A stretch of 50,260 bases of DNA from Clostridiales bacterium (GTDB lineage: Bacteria > Bacillota > Clostridia > Oscillospirales > Acutalibacteraceae), in NCBI GenBank assembly GCA_022800315.1, contig JAAWQC010000017.1, positions 1 through 50,260 on the forward strand, given 5' to 3'. Each line of letters starts with the position of its first letter. The first letter of the stretch is position 1. Below are positions 14,888-23,846 of the stretch, piece after piece. The position numbers and the translations under genes were made by a program. The notes beneath the pieces are model-generated. The model ran no database searches. It had not been told where the DNA came from and saw only the letters and a list, made by a program, of their open reading frames with translations.

Positions 14888-16240
14888 ATGGGTTCCTCAT
14901 TAAAAAAACGGTTAATACCGGCACTGCTTGCCGTCGTGCTTTCTCTTTCGCTGACCGGCTGCAACAGCATCTTGGGAATGGATGTGGAAAATAAGCTGCG
15001 GCCGCCCCGTGCTGCCGGTGAGCAGGCGGAGATTCAAAAAGCGTTGGACAGTTATCTCCATGAGAATAAGCTGCCCTCCAACTATGTCCTGAAATATCCC
15101 CGGTCGGGGGAATATCGCTCCGCTTTTATCATGAAGGATATCAACGGCGATCAGGTGGAAGAGGCGCTGGCCCTGTATCTGCCCGGTGAAAAAGCGGGCG
15201 CCATCCATCTCAACCTGTTACAGCGGGTCGAGGGGAAATGGACGTCGGTCAGCGATACGGAAGGCGTCAGCACCGACATCGACAGCATTACCTTCGGCGA
15301 CCTGGACGGCGACGGCCATTTGGAGATTTTCGCCGGTTGGAACCGATACACCGATACCCAGCAGCTGGTGATGTACTCGCTTTCCGGCGGGGAACTGATC
15401 CAGTCCTATGCGGAGACGAATTACAATAAAATCATTGTGGGGGATATCCGCAAAACCGGCCACGACGACCTGCTGCTGCTGCGCATCCAGCCGGATGATA
15501 AAACGGTGACCGCCCGGCTGCTGGCGGACCAGGAGGGCGTGGTTATCGAGATCGGCGCTGTGGATCTGGACATGTCGGTCCAGCGGCTGGGGGATGCCCA
15601 TGTCTGTTCCCTGACCGAGACGGTGAACGGGATTTTTGTGGATGGGATCACCACCGGCGAGGGCATGATTACCGAACTGATCTGCTGGAATGGGGAGATC
15701 CTCACCACCCCGTTCAGCGAGCATGACGGCTCCGCCAAGCTGACCTTCCGGACCATGCCGGTACCCTCCATGGACATCGACGGAGACGGCCTGGTGGAAT
15801 GGCCCCGTACCGATATTGTCAGCGCCGCCGACGGGAGCGAGAATACCACGGCGGGGGGGACCGCCGAGGTGTTTTATACCCGCTGGCTGACCTGGGATTA
15901 TGAACATGCGTCCACCACCCCGCGGGATTACGGTTTCGTCAATCTGGCGGAAGGGTATATGTTCCGCACCGAAAAGGCGTGGGAAGGCCAGATAACCGTG
16001 GTGTATAACCGGGAAAGCCGGACGACGGATTTTTACCGGGTGGATGAGGATGGCGAAAAGTGGTTTTTGTCCCTGCGGACTTCTTTTGTCGATCAGGCCG
16101 GCTCGGAGGAAGATTATCGGGATTTCGAGCCGCTGACCACCATCGGCAATGTCCGGTATGAGGGCGCGCTTATCAAGGACCCGCCCTTCAGCCTGAATAA
16201 AGAAGATTTGCTCCGCCGGATCAAAGCCCTTCCCCTTTGA
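14888..16240 (+). CDS. Lipoprotein with calcium-type DxDGD repeats, next to a two-component system
   Basis: A 450-residue secreted lipoprotein. The signal peptide ends at LSLTGC after a Lys-rich start. Several D-x-D-G/N-D loops (MKDINGDQVEE, GDLDGDGHLE, MDIDGDGLVE) resemble FG-GAP or EF-hand-like calcium sites in beta-propellers, so an extracellular beta-propeller is likely. It lies 78 bp before an OmpR-type regulator and its kinase and shares the promoter, so it may pass a signal to the kinase or be its target; this is inference. The start is ATG 14888 with AAGGAGGCGG upstream; the longer ORF from 14732 overlaps the previous gene. Confidence 0.75.
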   Translation: MGSSLKKRLIPALLAVVLSLSLTGCNSILGMDVENKLRPPRAAGEQAEIQKALDSYLHENKLPSNYVLKYPRSGEYRSAFIMKDINGDQVEEALALYLPGEKAGAIHLNLLQRVEGKWTSVSDTEGVSTDIDSITFGDLDGDGHLEIFAGWNRYTDTQQLVMYSLSGGELIQSYAETNYNKIIVGDIRKTGHDDLLLLRIQPDDKTVTARLLADQEGVVIEIGAVDLDMSVQRLGDAHVCSLTETVNGIFVDGITTGEGMITELICWNGEILTTPFSEHDGSAKLTFRTMPVPSMDIDGDGLVEWPRTDIVSAADGSENTTAGGTAEVFYTRWLTWDYEHASTTPRDYGFVNLAEGYMFRTEKAWEGQITVVYNRESRTTDFYRVDEDGEKWFLSLRTSFVDQAGSEEDYRDFEPLTTIGNVRYEGALIKDPPFSLNKEDLLRRIKALPL

Positions 16241-16247
16241 GGGGAAG
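16229..16247. other. Hairpin across the lipoprotein stop codon
   Basis: CTTCCCCTTTGAGGGGAAG forms an 8-bp stem that includes the TGA stop. There is no T-run; it may act as an mRNA stability element between the lipoprotein and the regulator. Confidence 0.35.
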
Positions 16248-16317
16248 CACGGACCCTCTGGGGGGAAGACAGGGGTCCGCAGGCCGGCGGGAAACAGGAG
16301 AAAGGAAGAGAAGCGGC

Positions 16318-17019
16318 ATGAAACGCATATTGGTGTGTGAGGATGAGAGCTCCATCCGGGAATTTGTGGTCATCAATCTGAAACGTTCCGGCTACGATGT
16401 ACTGGAGGCAGGCTCGGGCGAGGATGCGCTGCGTCTGTTCGACGAAGCGAAGGGGGATGTGGACATCGCCCTGCTGGATATCATGCTGCCCGGCATGGAC
16501 GGATTCGCCGTGTGCCGGGAGCTGCGTGCGAAGAGCGATACCATCGGCATCATTATGCTGACCGCGCGCACGCAGGAGATGGAAAAGGTCGGGGGCCTGA
16601 TGATGGGGGCGGACGATTATGTCACCAAGCCCTTCAGCCCGTCCGAGCTGGTGGCCCGCGTGGATGCGCTTCATCGCCGGGTGACCGCTATCCGCAGCCG
16701 GGACGGCGTCAATTACCTGGAGGAGATTACAAGCGGGGATTTTGTCCTCAATCTGCGCAACCGCACCCTGAAAAAAGGCGGCGCCCCGGTGGAGCTGACC
16801 CAGGTGGAGTTTCAGATCATGGAATACTTCTTCACCTCGCCGGGCAAGGCGCTGTCCCGGACCGACATCCTCACCCGCGTGTGGGGGGAGGAGTATTTCG
16901 GTGAAGAAAAAATCGTCGATGTCAATATCCGACGCCTCCGCATGAAAATCGAGGAGGACCCGTCTGAGCCCAAGTACATCCTGACCGTATGGGGCCTCGG
17001 CTACAAATGGGCTGCCTGA
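16318..17019 (+). CDS. OmpR/PhoB-family response regulator
   Basis: A 233-residue regulator. The receiver domain has the acidic pair ED (residues 8-9), the phosphorylation site Asp54 (LLDIMLPGMDG), the conserved Thr in MLTAR and Lys in VTKPFSPSEL. A winged-helix DNA-binding domain follows (VELTQVEFQIMEYFFTSPGK and VDVNIRRLRMKIEEDP). The kinase gene starts 51 bp downstream. The start is ATG 16318 behind AGGAGAAAGGAAG. Targets are unknown; the upstream lipoprotein is an obvious candidate partner. Confidence 0.93.
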   Translation: MKRILVCEDESSIREFVVINLKRSGYDVLEAGSGEDALRLFDEAKGDVDIALLDIMLPGMDGFAVCRELRAKSDTIGIIMLTARTQEMEKVGGLMMGADDYVTKPFSPSELVARVDALHRRVTAIRSRDGVNYLEEITSGDFVLNLRNRTLKKGGAPVELTQVEFQIMEYFFTSPGKALSRTDILTRVWGEEYFGEEKIVDVNIRRLRMKIEEDPSEPKYILTVWGLGYKWAA

Positions 17020-17069
17020 CGGCCATGCACGGCCCGCACCGCTAGAATTCACAGGAAAGGGGGAGGCCC

Positions 17070-18521
17070 GTGGCCCGCAGAAAGATTACCCGGCGCTGGA
17101 TGCTGAACAACCTCAGCGTGATCATCACCATGCTGCTGATCGTGGAGATTGCGTTTGCGGCGGCGGTCCGCTCTTATTTCTATAAAAATGTGGAGTATTC
17201 GCTGGAAAAACGGGCGGAGGGGGTCTCCGCCACCTATATGGATTACGATCTCAGTGGCGGTCTCGCCAACGTCTCCCGTACCTTTGTGGACCAGTTCCCT
17301 GAAAAGGATAAGATGGAGATGCAGGTCCTCGACGGGTCGGGGAATATCCTGATCTCCTCCCTCGGCTTCGCACCCAGGCAGGAGTCCATGCCCGATTTCG
17401 CCCAGGCCCGCAGCAGCACCGACCAGATCGGCGTGTGGCATGGCCGCAACAGCGCCGGGGAGAACGTGATGGCGTACACCAGCGTCCTGATCAACAAGGA
17501 CGGCGGCATATCCGGCGCGCTGCGGTATGTGGTTTCTCTGACGCCCATTGACCAGCAGCTCTGGCTGATCATGGGGGTCATGTTCCTGTTCAGCGTGATT
17601 ATCGTGCTGTTTGTGGTGCTGTCCAGCTCCTATTTCGTCAATTCCATCGTACAGCCGGTGATGGAGATCGGGCGGGCCGCCCGGCGTATCGCCCTGGGCG
17701 ATTACCATTACCGTATTGATAAGAAATACGACGACGAAATCGGCGACCTGTGCGATACGATCAACTACATGGCGGGCGAGATTTCCGCCGCCGAAAACGT
17801 AAAAAACGATTTCATCTCCTCGGTATCCCACGAGCTGCGCACCCCGCTGACCGCTATTAAGGGCTGGGGAGAGACTCTCCGGCATGTGGACAGCAGCGAC
17901 ACCGAAATGGTGGATAAAGGGCTGGACGTCATCATCGGGGAGGCGGAACGCCTGTCCGGCATCGTCGAGGAGCTGCTGGATTTCTCCCGCATGCAGGGGG
18001 GCCGTTTGAACATGAAGTTCGGGCGGATGGACCTGCTGGCCGAACTGAGCGAAACGGTGCTGCTGTTCCGCGACCGGGCCGCCCGCGAGGGGATTGACCT
18101 CCAGTACATCGAACCGGAAGACCTGCCGCCGGTGGTAGGGGATCGTGACCGGCTCAAACAGGTATTCATCAACATCATCGACAACGCGATCAAATATTCC
18201 GACAGGGGCGGCCGTATCCGTATCGAAACCGCCGATATGAGCGGACGGGTGCAGATCGTGGTCAGCGATACCGGTGTGGGGATATCGAAAGCCGATCTCC
18301 CCAACGTCAAGGATAAATTTTTCAAAGCGAACCATTCCCGTCCCGGCTCGGGCATCGGACTGGCGTTGGCGGACGAGATCATCCGCCGGCACAAGGGACG
18401 GCTGGATGTGGACAGTGAGGAAGGGGTGGGAACTACCGTCACCATTCTGCTTCCCGCCGCGCCGGCCGCGCTGTCCTCTCAGGAGGGCGAGCTGCCGCTG
18501 CCGTCCCCGCCGGAGAAGTGA
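17070..18521 (+). CDS. Membrane sensor histidine kinase
   Basis: A 483-residue kinase with GTG start 17070 behind AAAGGGGGAGG. One N-terminal helix (MLLIVEIAFAAAV), an extracellular sensor segment of about 130 residues and a second helix (WLIMGVMFLFSVIIVLFVVL) are followed by a HAMP linker. HisKA carries the phospho-acceptor His254 in VSHELRTPLTAIKGW. The ATPase domain has the N box INIIDNAIKYS, then DTGVGISK and GSGIGLALADEI. It pairs with the regulator upstream. The layout is like PhoR/WalK-type kinases, but the sensor segment is not recognised. Confidence 0.92.
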   Translation: MARRKITRRWMLNNLSVIITMLLIVEIAFAAAVRSYFYKNVEYSLEKRAEGVSATYMDYDLSGGLANVSRTFVDQFPEKDKMEMQVLDGSGNILISSLGFAPRQESMPDFAQARSSTDQIGVWHGRNSAGENVMAYTSVLINKDGGISGALRYVVSLTPIDQQLWLIMGVMFLFSVIIVLFVVLSSSYFVNSIVQPVMEIGRAARRIALGDYHYRIDKKYDDEIGDLCDTINYMAGEISAAENVKNDFISSVSHELRTPLTAIKGWGETLRHVDSSDTEMVDKGLDVIIGEAERLSGIVEELLDFSRMQGGRLNMKFGRMDLLAELSETVLLFRDRAAREGIDLQYIEPEDLPPVVGDRDRLKQVFINIIDNAIKYSDRGGRIRIETADMSGRVQIVVSDTGVGISKADLPNVKDKFFKANHSRPGSGIGLALADEIIRRHKGRLDVDSEEGVGTTVTILLPAAPAALSSQEGELPLPSPPEK

Positions 18522-18568
18522 CGATCACGATATTTTAACCGGCCCAGGCCGGAGAAGGACAGGACAAT

Positions 18569-19729
18569 ATGGCGAAAAAAAATACGGCGGACTGCCCGCT
18601 GAAAAAAACCTCCATCGGAGGACAGGCGCTGATCGAAGGCATTATGATGAGAGGGCCCGACACCACCTCTATGGCGGTGCGGCATGTCTCCGGCAATATT
18701 CTGCTGGAAAACTGGAAGACGGGCGGCAGGGGCCGCGCCAAAATCCTGCGGGCGCCCTTTATCCGCGGAGTGGTCAATATGGCGGAATCCCTGATCGTCG
18801 GTTATAAATGCCTGATGCGTTCCGCCGAGCTGGCCGGCCTGGAGGACGAGGAGGGCAATCCCACCGAAGGGCCGCAGGAGCTGGGGCCAGAGGATCTGGA
18901 GCGTTTGCAGAAGGAGGCTGGGGATGGGGTCACGGTGCGCCTGATCGGCGCTTTCCGCGAGGAGCCGGCCGACACAGATTCGTCCGACCGACAGGAGGCG
19001 GGCGTGCCGGTGAATACGGCGGTAGCTGTCGAGGAGAAGACCGCCGTCCGGCCCGCGAAGGACGGCGCACCGAAAAAGGAAACAAAGACATCGGAAAAAT
19101 TCCTCATGACCCTGCTGATGGTGCTGAGTATGGTACTGGGCATCGGTCTGGCAGTGGGTCTGTTCCTGTTCCTGCCGGCCCTGCTGTCCAGCCTGCTGGG
19201 CAAGGCGGCCCCCGTGATGCAGAACCAGGTGCTCAAAGCCGTGTTCGAGGGCGTGCTGCGCATCGTGTTGTTCGTGGCCTATATCGCGCTGGTTTCGCTG
19301 ATGAAGGATATCCGCCGGGTGTTCATGTACCACGGCGCGGAACATAAGACTATCTTCTGCTATGAAGCGGGAGAGCCGCTTACGGTGGAGAACATCCGCC
19401 GCCAGCGCCGCTTTCATCCCCGCTGCGGCACCTCTTTTCTTATTCTGGTGCTGCTGGTGGGCATCGTGGTATCCATGTTTATATCGGTGAGCAATCCGGT
19501 GCTGCGCACCCTCATCAAGCTGTTGACTATCCCGATCGTGGTGGGCGTGGGCTATGAGCTGATCAAGCTGGCGGGGCGCAAGGACAATCTGCTGACCCGC
19601 ATCATTTCCGCGCCGGGCATGTGGCTGCAGCACATCACCACCAAGGAGCCCGACGACGATATGATCGAATGCGCCATTGAGGCGATGAAGGTGGTCATTC
19701 CCGAGGACCCTGACCGTGACAACTGGTGA
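18569..19729 (+). CDS. DUF1385 (YqhQ-type) membrane protein
   Basis: A 386-residue protein. It opens with the family hallmark SIGGQALIEGIMMRGPD. It has a variable acidic insert (about residues 90-170), two hydrophobic hairpins, the conserved MYHGAEHKTIFCYEAGEPLT and RFHPRCGTSFL, and a C-terminal membrane segment. The biochemical role is unknown; the family is linked by gene order to prmC and prfA in many Firmicutes, as here. The His/Cys-rich conserved loop hints at metal or substrate binding. The insert is longer than I expect for the family. Confidence 0.88.
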   Translation: MAKKNTADCPLKKTSIGGQALIEGIMMRGPDTTSMAVRHVSGNILLENWKTGGRGRAKILRAPFIRGVVNMAESLIVGYKCLMRSAELAGLEDEEGNPTEGPQELGPEDLERLQKEAGDGVTVRLIGAFREEPADTDSSDRQEAGVPVNTAVAVEEKTAVRPAKDGAPKKETKTSEKFLMTLLMVLSMVLGIGLAVGLFLFLPALLSSLLGKAAPVMQNQVLKAVFEGVLRIVLFVAYIALVSLMKDIRRVFMYHGAEHKTIFCYEAGEPLTVENIRRQRRFHPRCGTSFLILVLLVGIVVSMFISVSNPVLRTLIKLLTIPIVVGVGYELIKLAGRKDNLLTRIISAPGMWLQHITTKEPDDDMIECAIEAMKVVIPEDPDRDNW

Positions 19730-19825
19730 GAGCCCTTATCGGATACATGTTTGATACATCGGGGGAATACACTGTAAAAGACGGTTTCCCCGGCAATGCT
19801 GAATATACAGGAGCGTAAGCTGCCC

Positions 19826-20722
19826 ATGGAAGAGGTCTGTCAGTCCCTGAACGCGCTTTATGTACATATCAAACAGCTGCTGGAGGAGGCGGGGTGCGAC
19901 AGCCCCGCCTTCGATGCTTCCTGCCTGTTGGAAGCCTTCTTTGGAGCGGGCCGGGGAGAGCTTCCCCTGCGGGGGGAGGAGCGGGTTTCCCCGCAGTCCT
20001 ACCGCCCTCTGCTGGCGGCGGCGCGAGAGCGGGCGGACGGGCGGCCCTTACAGTATATCCTCGGCCAATGGGATTTTCTCGACCTGACCCTGTCGGTGGG
20101 GGAGGGGGTGCTGATCCCCCGGCCCGATACCGAGTTGCTGTGTGAAACAGCGGCGGACCTGTTGCGGCAGGCCGGGGCGGAGTCCCCCCGCGTTCTCGAC
20201 CTGTGCGCGGGCAGCGGCTGCGTCGCCCTGGGAATCGCCCGCCTGCTGCCGGTGGCGGAAGCGGTGGCGGTGGAGCTGTCGGAGGAGGCACTGCCTTACC
20301 TGCGGCGGAATATTGAGCGGTATCCCGCACTCCCGGTGACAGCGGTGCAGGCCGACGTCCTTGCGTGTGCGGTCACTCCCGCCGCCGGTTTGCGCCCCGA
20401 CCTTCGACCAAATTCGGAAGCTTTCGACGCGGTGGTGTCCAATCCGCCCTACATTCCGGCGGCCGATCTGCCCGGTCTGATGCGGGAGGTACGGCGGGAG
20501 CCGCGGATGGCGCTGGACGGCGGGGACGGTACTGTCTTTTACCGTGCCATCACAGGCGGGTGGCTGTCCCGGCTGAAACCGGGCGGCTTCTGCGCGGTGG
20601 AGGTGGGCATCGGCCAGGCGGAAGAGACGGCCGCCCTGTTCCGCGCCGCGGGGCTGACCGGCGTCGGCATCCGCCGCGACCTGGGCGGCGTGGATCGGGT
20701 GGTCTGGGGGATCAAACCGTGA
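19826..20722 (+). CDS. prmC: Peptide chain release factor N5-glutamine methyltransferase
   Basis: A 298-residue protein. The N-terminal helical domain contacts the release factor. The catalytic Rossmann domain shows PLQYILGQWDFLDL, VLDLCAGSGCVALGIA (SAM-binding loop) and the catalytic NPPYIP. PrmC methylates the Gln of the GGQ motif in release factors, raising termination efficiency. The start is taken as ATG 19826 with AGGAG upstream; an ATG ten codons earlier lacks a ribosome site. It follows the DUF1385 gene by about 100 bp. No release factor gene is in the window. Confidence 0.92.
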   Translation: MEEVCQSLNALYVHIKQLLEEAGCDSPAFDASCLLEAFFGAGRGELPLRGEERVSPQSYRPLLAAARERADGRPLQYILGQWDFLDLTLSVGEGVLIPRPDTELLCETAADLLRQAGAESPRVLDLCAGSGCVALGIARLLPVAEAVAVELSEEALPYLRRNIERYPALPVTAVQADVLACAVTPAAGLRPDLRPNSEAFDAVVSNPPYIPAADLPGLMREVRREPRMALDGGDGTVFYRAITGGWLSRLKPGGFCAVEVGIGQAEETAALFRAAGLTGVGIRRDLGGVDRVVWGIKP

Positions 20723-20751
20723 GAAACGGGTTATGGAAAGGATGAGTGCCC

Positions 20752-21426
20752 ATGGGTGGTATATGGTATCATGTGCGGCTGAATTTTCGTTATTTCATCC
20801 GGCGTCATCAGCGGGCCTGCCTGATCGCCGTCATCGGCTTTCTGGTGGTGCTGGCGGCGCTCGTGGTGGGGCTGGTCTTCCTGCTGACCCGGCCGAAAAC
20901 CCAGGGGCTTACCGACGCTTACGGCGTGCCGGTGGTCACGGCGCTGGTGGATCCGACCCTGCCCTGCCGGCCGGGCATCCCGCGGACGGTTAAATATGTG
21001 GTGATCCATGAGACGGGCAATCCCACCGAGGGCGCGGGCGCTGCCAGCCACAGCCAGTATCTGCTGGCCGGCGGCGACGGGGAGACCTCCTGGCATTACA
21101 CGGTGGACGATCATGAGATTTACCACCATATTCCCGACGACGAGGTCGCCTGGCATGCCGGGGATCGGGAAACCCCCGACGGCGGCAATCTGTGCGGCAT
21201 CGGGGTGGAGCTGTGCGTCAACGCGGACGGCAATTTTGAAAAGACCTTCGACAACGGCGCGAAGCTGACCGCCAGGCTGCTGAAGCTCCATCATCTGTCG
21301 GTAAAGGATGTAAAGCAGCACGGGGATTTTATCGAGAAGAACTGCCCCCAGACCATACGGGAGAATCATCGCTGGCAGGAATTCCTGGACCGCGTATCCT
21401 CCTATCTGTCGTCCGGCAGCAAATGA
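20752..21426 (+). CDS. Membrane-anchored N-acetylmuramoyl-L-alanine amidase (Amidase_2)
   Basis: A 224-residue protein with a basic N-terminus, one membrane helix (ACLIAVIGFLVVLAALVVGL) and an outside Amidase_2 domain: VVIHETGNPTEGAGAASH, SWHYTVDDHEIYHHIP, AWHAG and QHGDFIEKNCP, which contain the His ligands for zinc and the acidic residue expected for catalysis. It cleaves the bond between muramic acid and the stem peptide and is anchored rather than secreted. Possible roles are spore germination, mother-cell lysis or wall turnover. The start is ATG 20752 with GGAAAGGA upstream. A bidirectional terminator follows. Confidence 0.88.
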   Translation: MGGIWYHVRLNFRYFIRRHQRACLIAVIGFLVVLAALVVGLVFLLTRPKTQGLTDAYGVPVVTALVDPTLPCRPGIPRTVKYVVIHETGNPTEGAGAASHSQYLLAGGDGETSWHYTVDDHEIYHHIPDDEVAWHAGDRETPDGGNLCGIGVELCVNADGNFEKTFDNGAKLTARLLKLHHLSVKDVKQHGDFIEKNCPQTIRENHRWQEFLDRVSSYLSSGSK

Positions 21427-21463
21427 AAAGAGGGCCGGTTCGTATGAATCGGTCCTCTTTTCA
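21423..21463. terminator. Bidirectional terminator between amidase and leftward genes
   Basis: The long stem ATGAAAAGAGG...CCTCTTTTCAT with a GTAT loop lies between the convergent genes ending at 21426 and 21471. Confidence 0.75.
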
Positions 21464-21470
21464 TATCCGT

Positions 21471-21677
21471 TTAATCCAGCCGGCTGAAGGAGACGGTCTG
21501 TTCCTTCAGCGAGATTTTTCCCACCTGGTATCCGTATGCCGTCAGTTCCTTCTTATATGTCAGGAAAGAATGATCGATGCCGATACCGGTGATTTTTCGG
21601 ATATCGTCAAAGGACAGCTGGAAAGAGGGGCTTTCGTTTTGACGGATATGGTCCCATAAAGGCTGATATTTGCTCAT
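21471..21677 (-). CDS. Small conserved protein, function unknown
   Basis: A 68-residue protein beginning MSKYQPLWDHIRQNESPSFQ with LSFDDIRKITGIGIDHSFL and a basic C-terminal half. The YxPLWxHI opening is shared by a family of small Firmicutes proteins of unknown function; the fold looks like a compact DNA-binding domain, which is an inference. The start at 21677 has AGGAG at the right distance; a longer reading extends into low-complexity translation. It lies just downstream of the methyltransferase gene on the same strand. Confidence 0.7.
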   Translation of the reverse strand: MSKYQPLWDHIRQNESPSFQLSFDDIRKITGIGIDHSFLTYKKELTAYGYQVGKISLKEQTVSFSRLD

Positions 21678-21721
21678 AGCGGATGCTCCTGAACTGGCGT
21701 GAATATTCATTCCGCCGAAGG

Positions 21722-22492
21722 TCATTTTGTCGCGGTAAAAAAGAGACGGGGGAAGGGGAAGAGGATGGCGCCGTCTGTCCGTGGAGGATAGGCCTTTGCC
21801 ACCTCGCGGCGGACATCCTGCAGGAACGTTTCCTGATCGGCGGAGGAGAGTGCGCTCAGATAGGGGCGCAGCCCGGTCCCCCGGTACCATTCCAGTATGT
21901 CCTCATGGGAGCCCAGCCGATGGACATAGGTGGTTTCCCACAGCGAATAGTCAACGGCTGTCTCCGCAAGCAGGTCGCAGTAGGCCTCCGGTCTCAGGTT
22001 GTAGAAGATGCGAAGCTGGGAAAAACGGCCCGCCCATTTTCCGCTGCTGGTCAGGCGGCCGATGATCTGATGAATCGGCTCGTCGTAGTTCATGGGGGTC
22101 TGGACCGCCAGCGTGCCGCCGGGCCGCAGCTGCTCCATCATCTGCCGGAGCAGCCGAGGGTGGTCGGGAATCCACTGGATGCAGGCACTGGAGAACACCA
22201 CGTCGAAGCCGCCGCCCAGAGAGGGCAGCTCGCTGCCCGCGTCCAGCAGGCGGAAGGAAAGGGTGGGATGATCCGCCCGCGCCCGCGCGATCATGTCAGC
22301 CGAAGAATCCACCCCCAGCACCTCGGCCCCGGGATACCGGTCGGCCAGCAGGACAGTGCTGTTGCCGGGGCCGCAGCCGATGTCCAGCAGGCGGGCAGGG
22401 CCCTGCCGAGGCAGGCGGGCCGCCAGGTCGAGGGCGGGCTGTGTCCGTTCCTTTTCGAATTTTAAGTATTGGGCGGCATTCCAGTCGGACAT
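21722..22492 (-). CDS. tam: SAM-dependent methyltransferase, trans-aconitate 2-methyltransferase type
   Basis: A 256-residue protein. It starts MSDWNAAQYLKFEKERTQPA, the typical opening of Tam enzymes, followed by the SAM-binding LLDIGCGPGNSTVLL, the acidic loop GVDSSADMIARA and QLRPGGTLAVQTP. Tam methylates trans-aconitate, a spontaneous inhibitor formed from cis-aconitate; related enzymes act on other acids, so the substrate is not certain. ATG 22492 is preceded by AAAGGAA at 7 nt. It is probably co-transcribed with the small gene downstream. Confidence 0.8.
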   Translation of the reverse strand: MSDWNAAQYLKFEKERTQPALDLAARLPRQGPARLLDIGCGPGNSTVLLADRYPGAEVLGVDSSADMIARARADHPTLSFRLLDAGSELPSLGGGFDVVFSSACIQWIPDHPRLLRQMMEQLRPGGTLAVQTPMNYDEPIHQIIGRLTSSGKWAGRFSQLRIFYNLRPEAYCDLLAETAVDYSLWETTYVHRLGSHEDILEWYRGTGLRPYLSALSSADQETFLQDVRREVAKAYPPRTDGAILFPFPRLFFTATK

Positions 22493-22649
22493 ATTCAAGT
22501 TCCTTTCGTATCGGCAGCCATCCGCCCCAGCTGTTCATCTGACGGCGGTGGTCTTCCGCATTTTCCTCTGCCGATTTGGTGGGATCCTCCTCGGAACAAA
22601 TGACCCCACAGCAGCTGACGATTGGTTCCATCGAGGGATATCCTTTTCG

Positions 22650-23279
22650 TTATTCGGCGGAGAAGGCAAAGCGTTCCAGCGCCTGGGCATCCAGCAGGAG
22701 GATAATCCCGTAACGCCGTTCGATCCAGCCGCGGCGAGCGAAACGGGAGAGGATTTTGCTCACCGTCACGCGGGAGGCGCCGATACGGTTGCCGATCTCC
22801 TCGTGGGTGCAGCGCACCGATCCGCCCCGTTCCGCCGCCAGGGTGCAGAGCAGGCGGGCGATGCGCTGATCCGCCTGCAGAAAGGTCATGTTGTCCACCT
22901 GGTCGGACAGCATCCGAACGGTGCGGGCGAGATAGCGGAGCATTTCCATCGCCAGGTCGGGCTGGCGGCGGAAATAGTCAGTCAGGTCGCCCCGGTCCAC
23001 CGGCAAAATCTCGGAACGCACCACCGCCCGCGCGGAGGAAACCCGCGGCAGCCCGTCGAAAAAGGCGGCTTCACCGAACAGACTGCCCGGTTCCAGTATG
23101 GTCAGGGTTTTTTCACCGCCGTTTTCCGAGCTGAGGAATACCTGCACCCGGCCCTTCTTCAGATAATAAAAGCGGTCGGCCGTATCCTCCTGCCAGTAGA
23201 TCATATTTCCTTTTTCATAGATGATGGCGGCTTTCCACTGCTCGAAAACCGCCCAGGGATTATTTTGTTTTAAAGCGAT
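22650..23279 (-). CDS. Crp/Fnr-family transcriptional regulator
   Basis: About 209 residues. A cyclic-nucleotide-binding-like beta-barrel (YYLKKGRVQVFLSSENGGEK, ILEPGSLFGEAAFFDGLPR) and a long dimer helix precede a winged HTH (HEEIGNRIGASRVTVSKILS). No cluster-binding Cys set is visible, so it is not a classical Fnr. The start is a puzzle. A perfect AGGAGG lies 8 nt before an ATC codon (23277-23279) giving (M)ALKQNNPWAVFEQW; the nearest standard start, GTG 23321, lies inside a hairpin without a ribosome site. Initiation at AUC is therefore possible. Target genes are unknown. Confidence 0.85.
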   Translation of the reverse strand: MALKQNNPWAVFEQWKAAIIYEKGNMIYWQEDTADRFYYLKKGRVQVFLSSENGGEKTLTILEPGSLFGEAAFFDGLPRVSSARAVVRSEILPVDRGDLTDYFRRQPDLAMEMLRYLARTVRMLSDQVDNMTFLQADQRIARLLCTLAAERGGSVRCTHEEIGNRIGASRVTVSKILSRFARRGWIERRYGIILLLDAQALERFAFSAE

Positions 23280-23308
23280 TGCCGCCGCCTCCTCTGTTCG
23301 GATAATAA

Positions 23309-23340
23309 ACGGCCCTCCCACAGGGAGGGCCGTTTTTGTC
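23309..23340. terminator. Hairpin terminator between the Cys-rich gene and the Crp/Fnr gene
   Basis: AACGGCCCTCCC and GGGAGGGCCGTT pair around a short loop, with TTTT on the plus-strand side. On the minus strand it closes the gene ending at 23343 and precedes the Crp/Fnr ribosome site. Confidence 0.65.
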
Positions 23341-23342
23341 GT

Positions 23343-23756
23343 TTATTCTTTATACAAAACGGCCTTCAGCGTCACGATCCGGTTGCCGCCCAGTTCGCCG
23401 TCAAAGGTGACCTGGCCGCCACAGACCTGACAGGCGGGCTTCACATCCCCGTCGGCGGGACGCATGGAAAGGGTCAGCCCCTTTTGGCTGGCGATACAGG
23501 CCCGCTGATGACCCGAGATGACCTCCACATGACCGCATTCACAGGGGGCGATGGCCAATGGCTTCATCCGTTCCCGGCGGCGCATGGCGCGGTAAAGCCG
23601 GGGACAGTAAAGCAGGTCGTTGGCCGCTGTTTTGGAGGACGGCGAAAGATAGAAATCGCCCACCACGCTCAGGGAACATTTGCCGGTCCGCATAAAGTAA
23701 CAGGTGGATTTGCTCAGGTTGATATTGGCCTCCAGAGTGCCCTTGACACTGCTCAT
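23343..23756 (-). CDS. Cys-rich conserved protein, function unknown
   Basis: A 137-residue protein that I do not recognise. It has two Cys pairs that could bind zinc (PCECGH near residue 92 and CQVCGG near residue 112) and a basic patch YRAMRRRERMK. The N-terminal half contains TCYFMRTGKCSLSVVGDFYL. No membrane segment is present. The start at 23756 has a GGGAG-type ribosome site. It may be a nucleic-acid-binding or redox-sensing protein, but nothing fixes the role. Confidence 0.6.
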   Translation of the reverse strand: MSSVKGTLEANINLSKSTCYFMRTGKCSLSVVGDFYLSPSSKTAANDLLYCPRLYRAMRRRERMKPLAIAPCECGHVEVISGHQRACIASQKGLTLSMRPADGDVKPACQVCGGQVTFDGELGGNRIVTLKAVLYKE

Positions 23757-23846
23757 TGCGCAAAGCTCCCGACATACAGTTTAGCCCAACAGGGATCGAC
23801 GGCATTTTATCATGTTTTGCTCGTCAATGCAAGGAGCTCGCCTATT

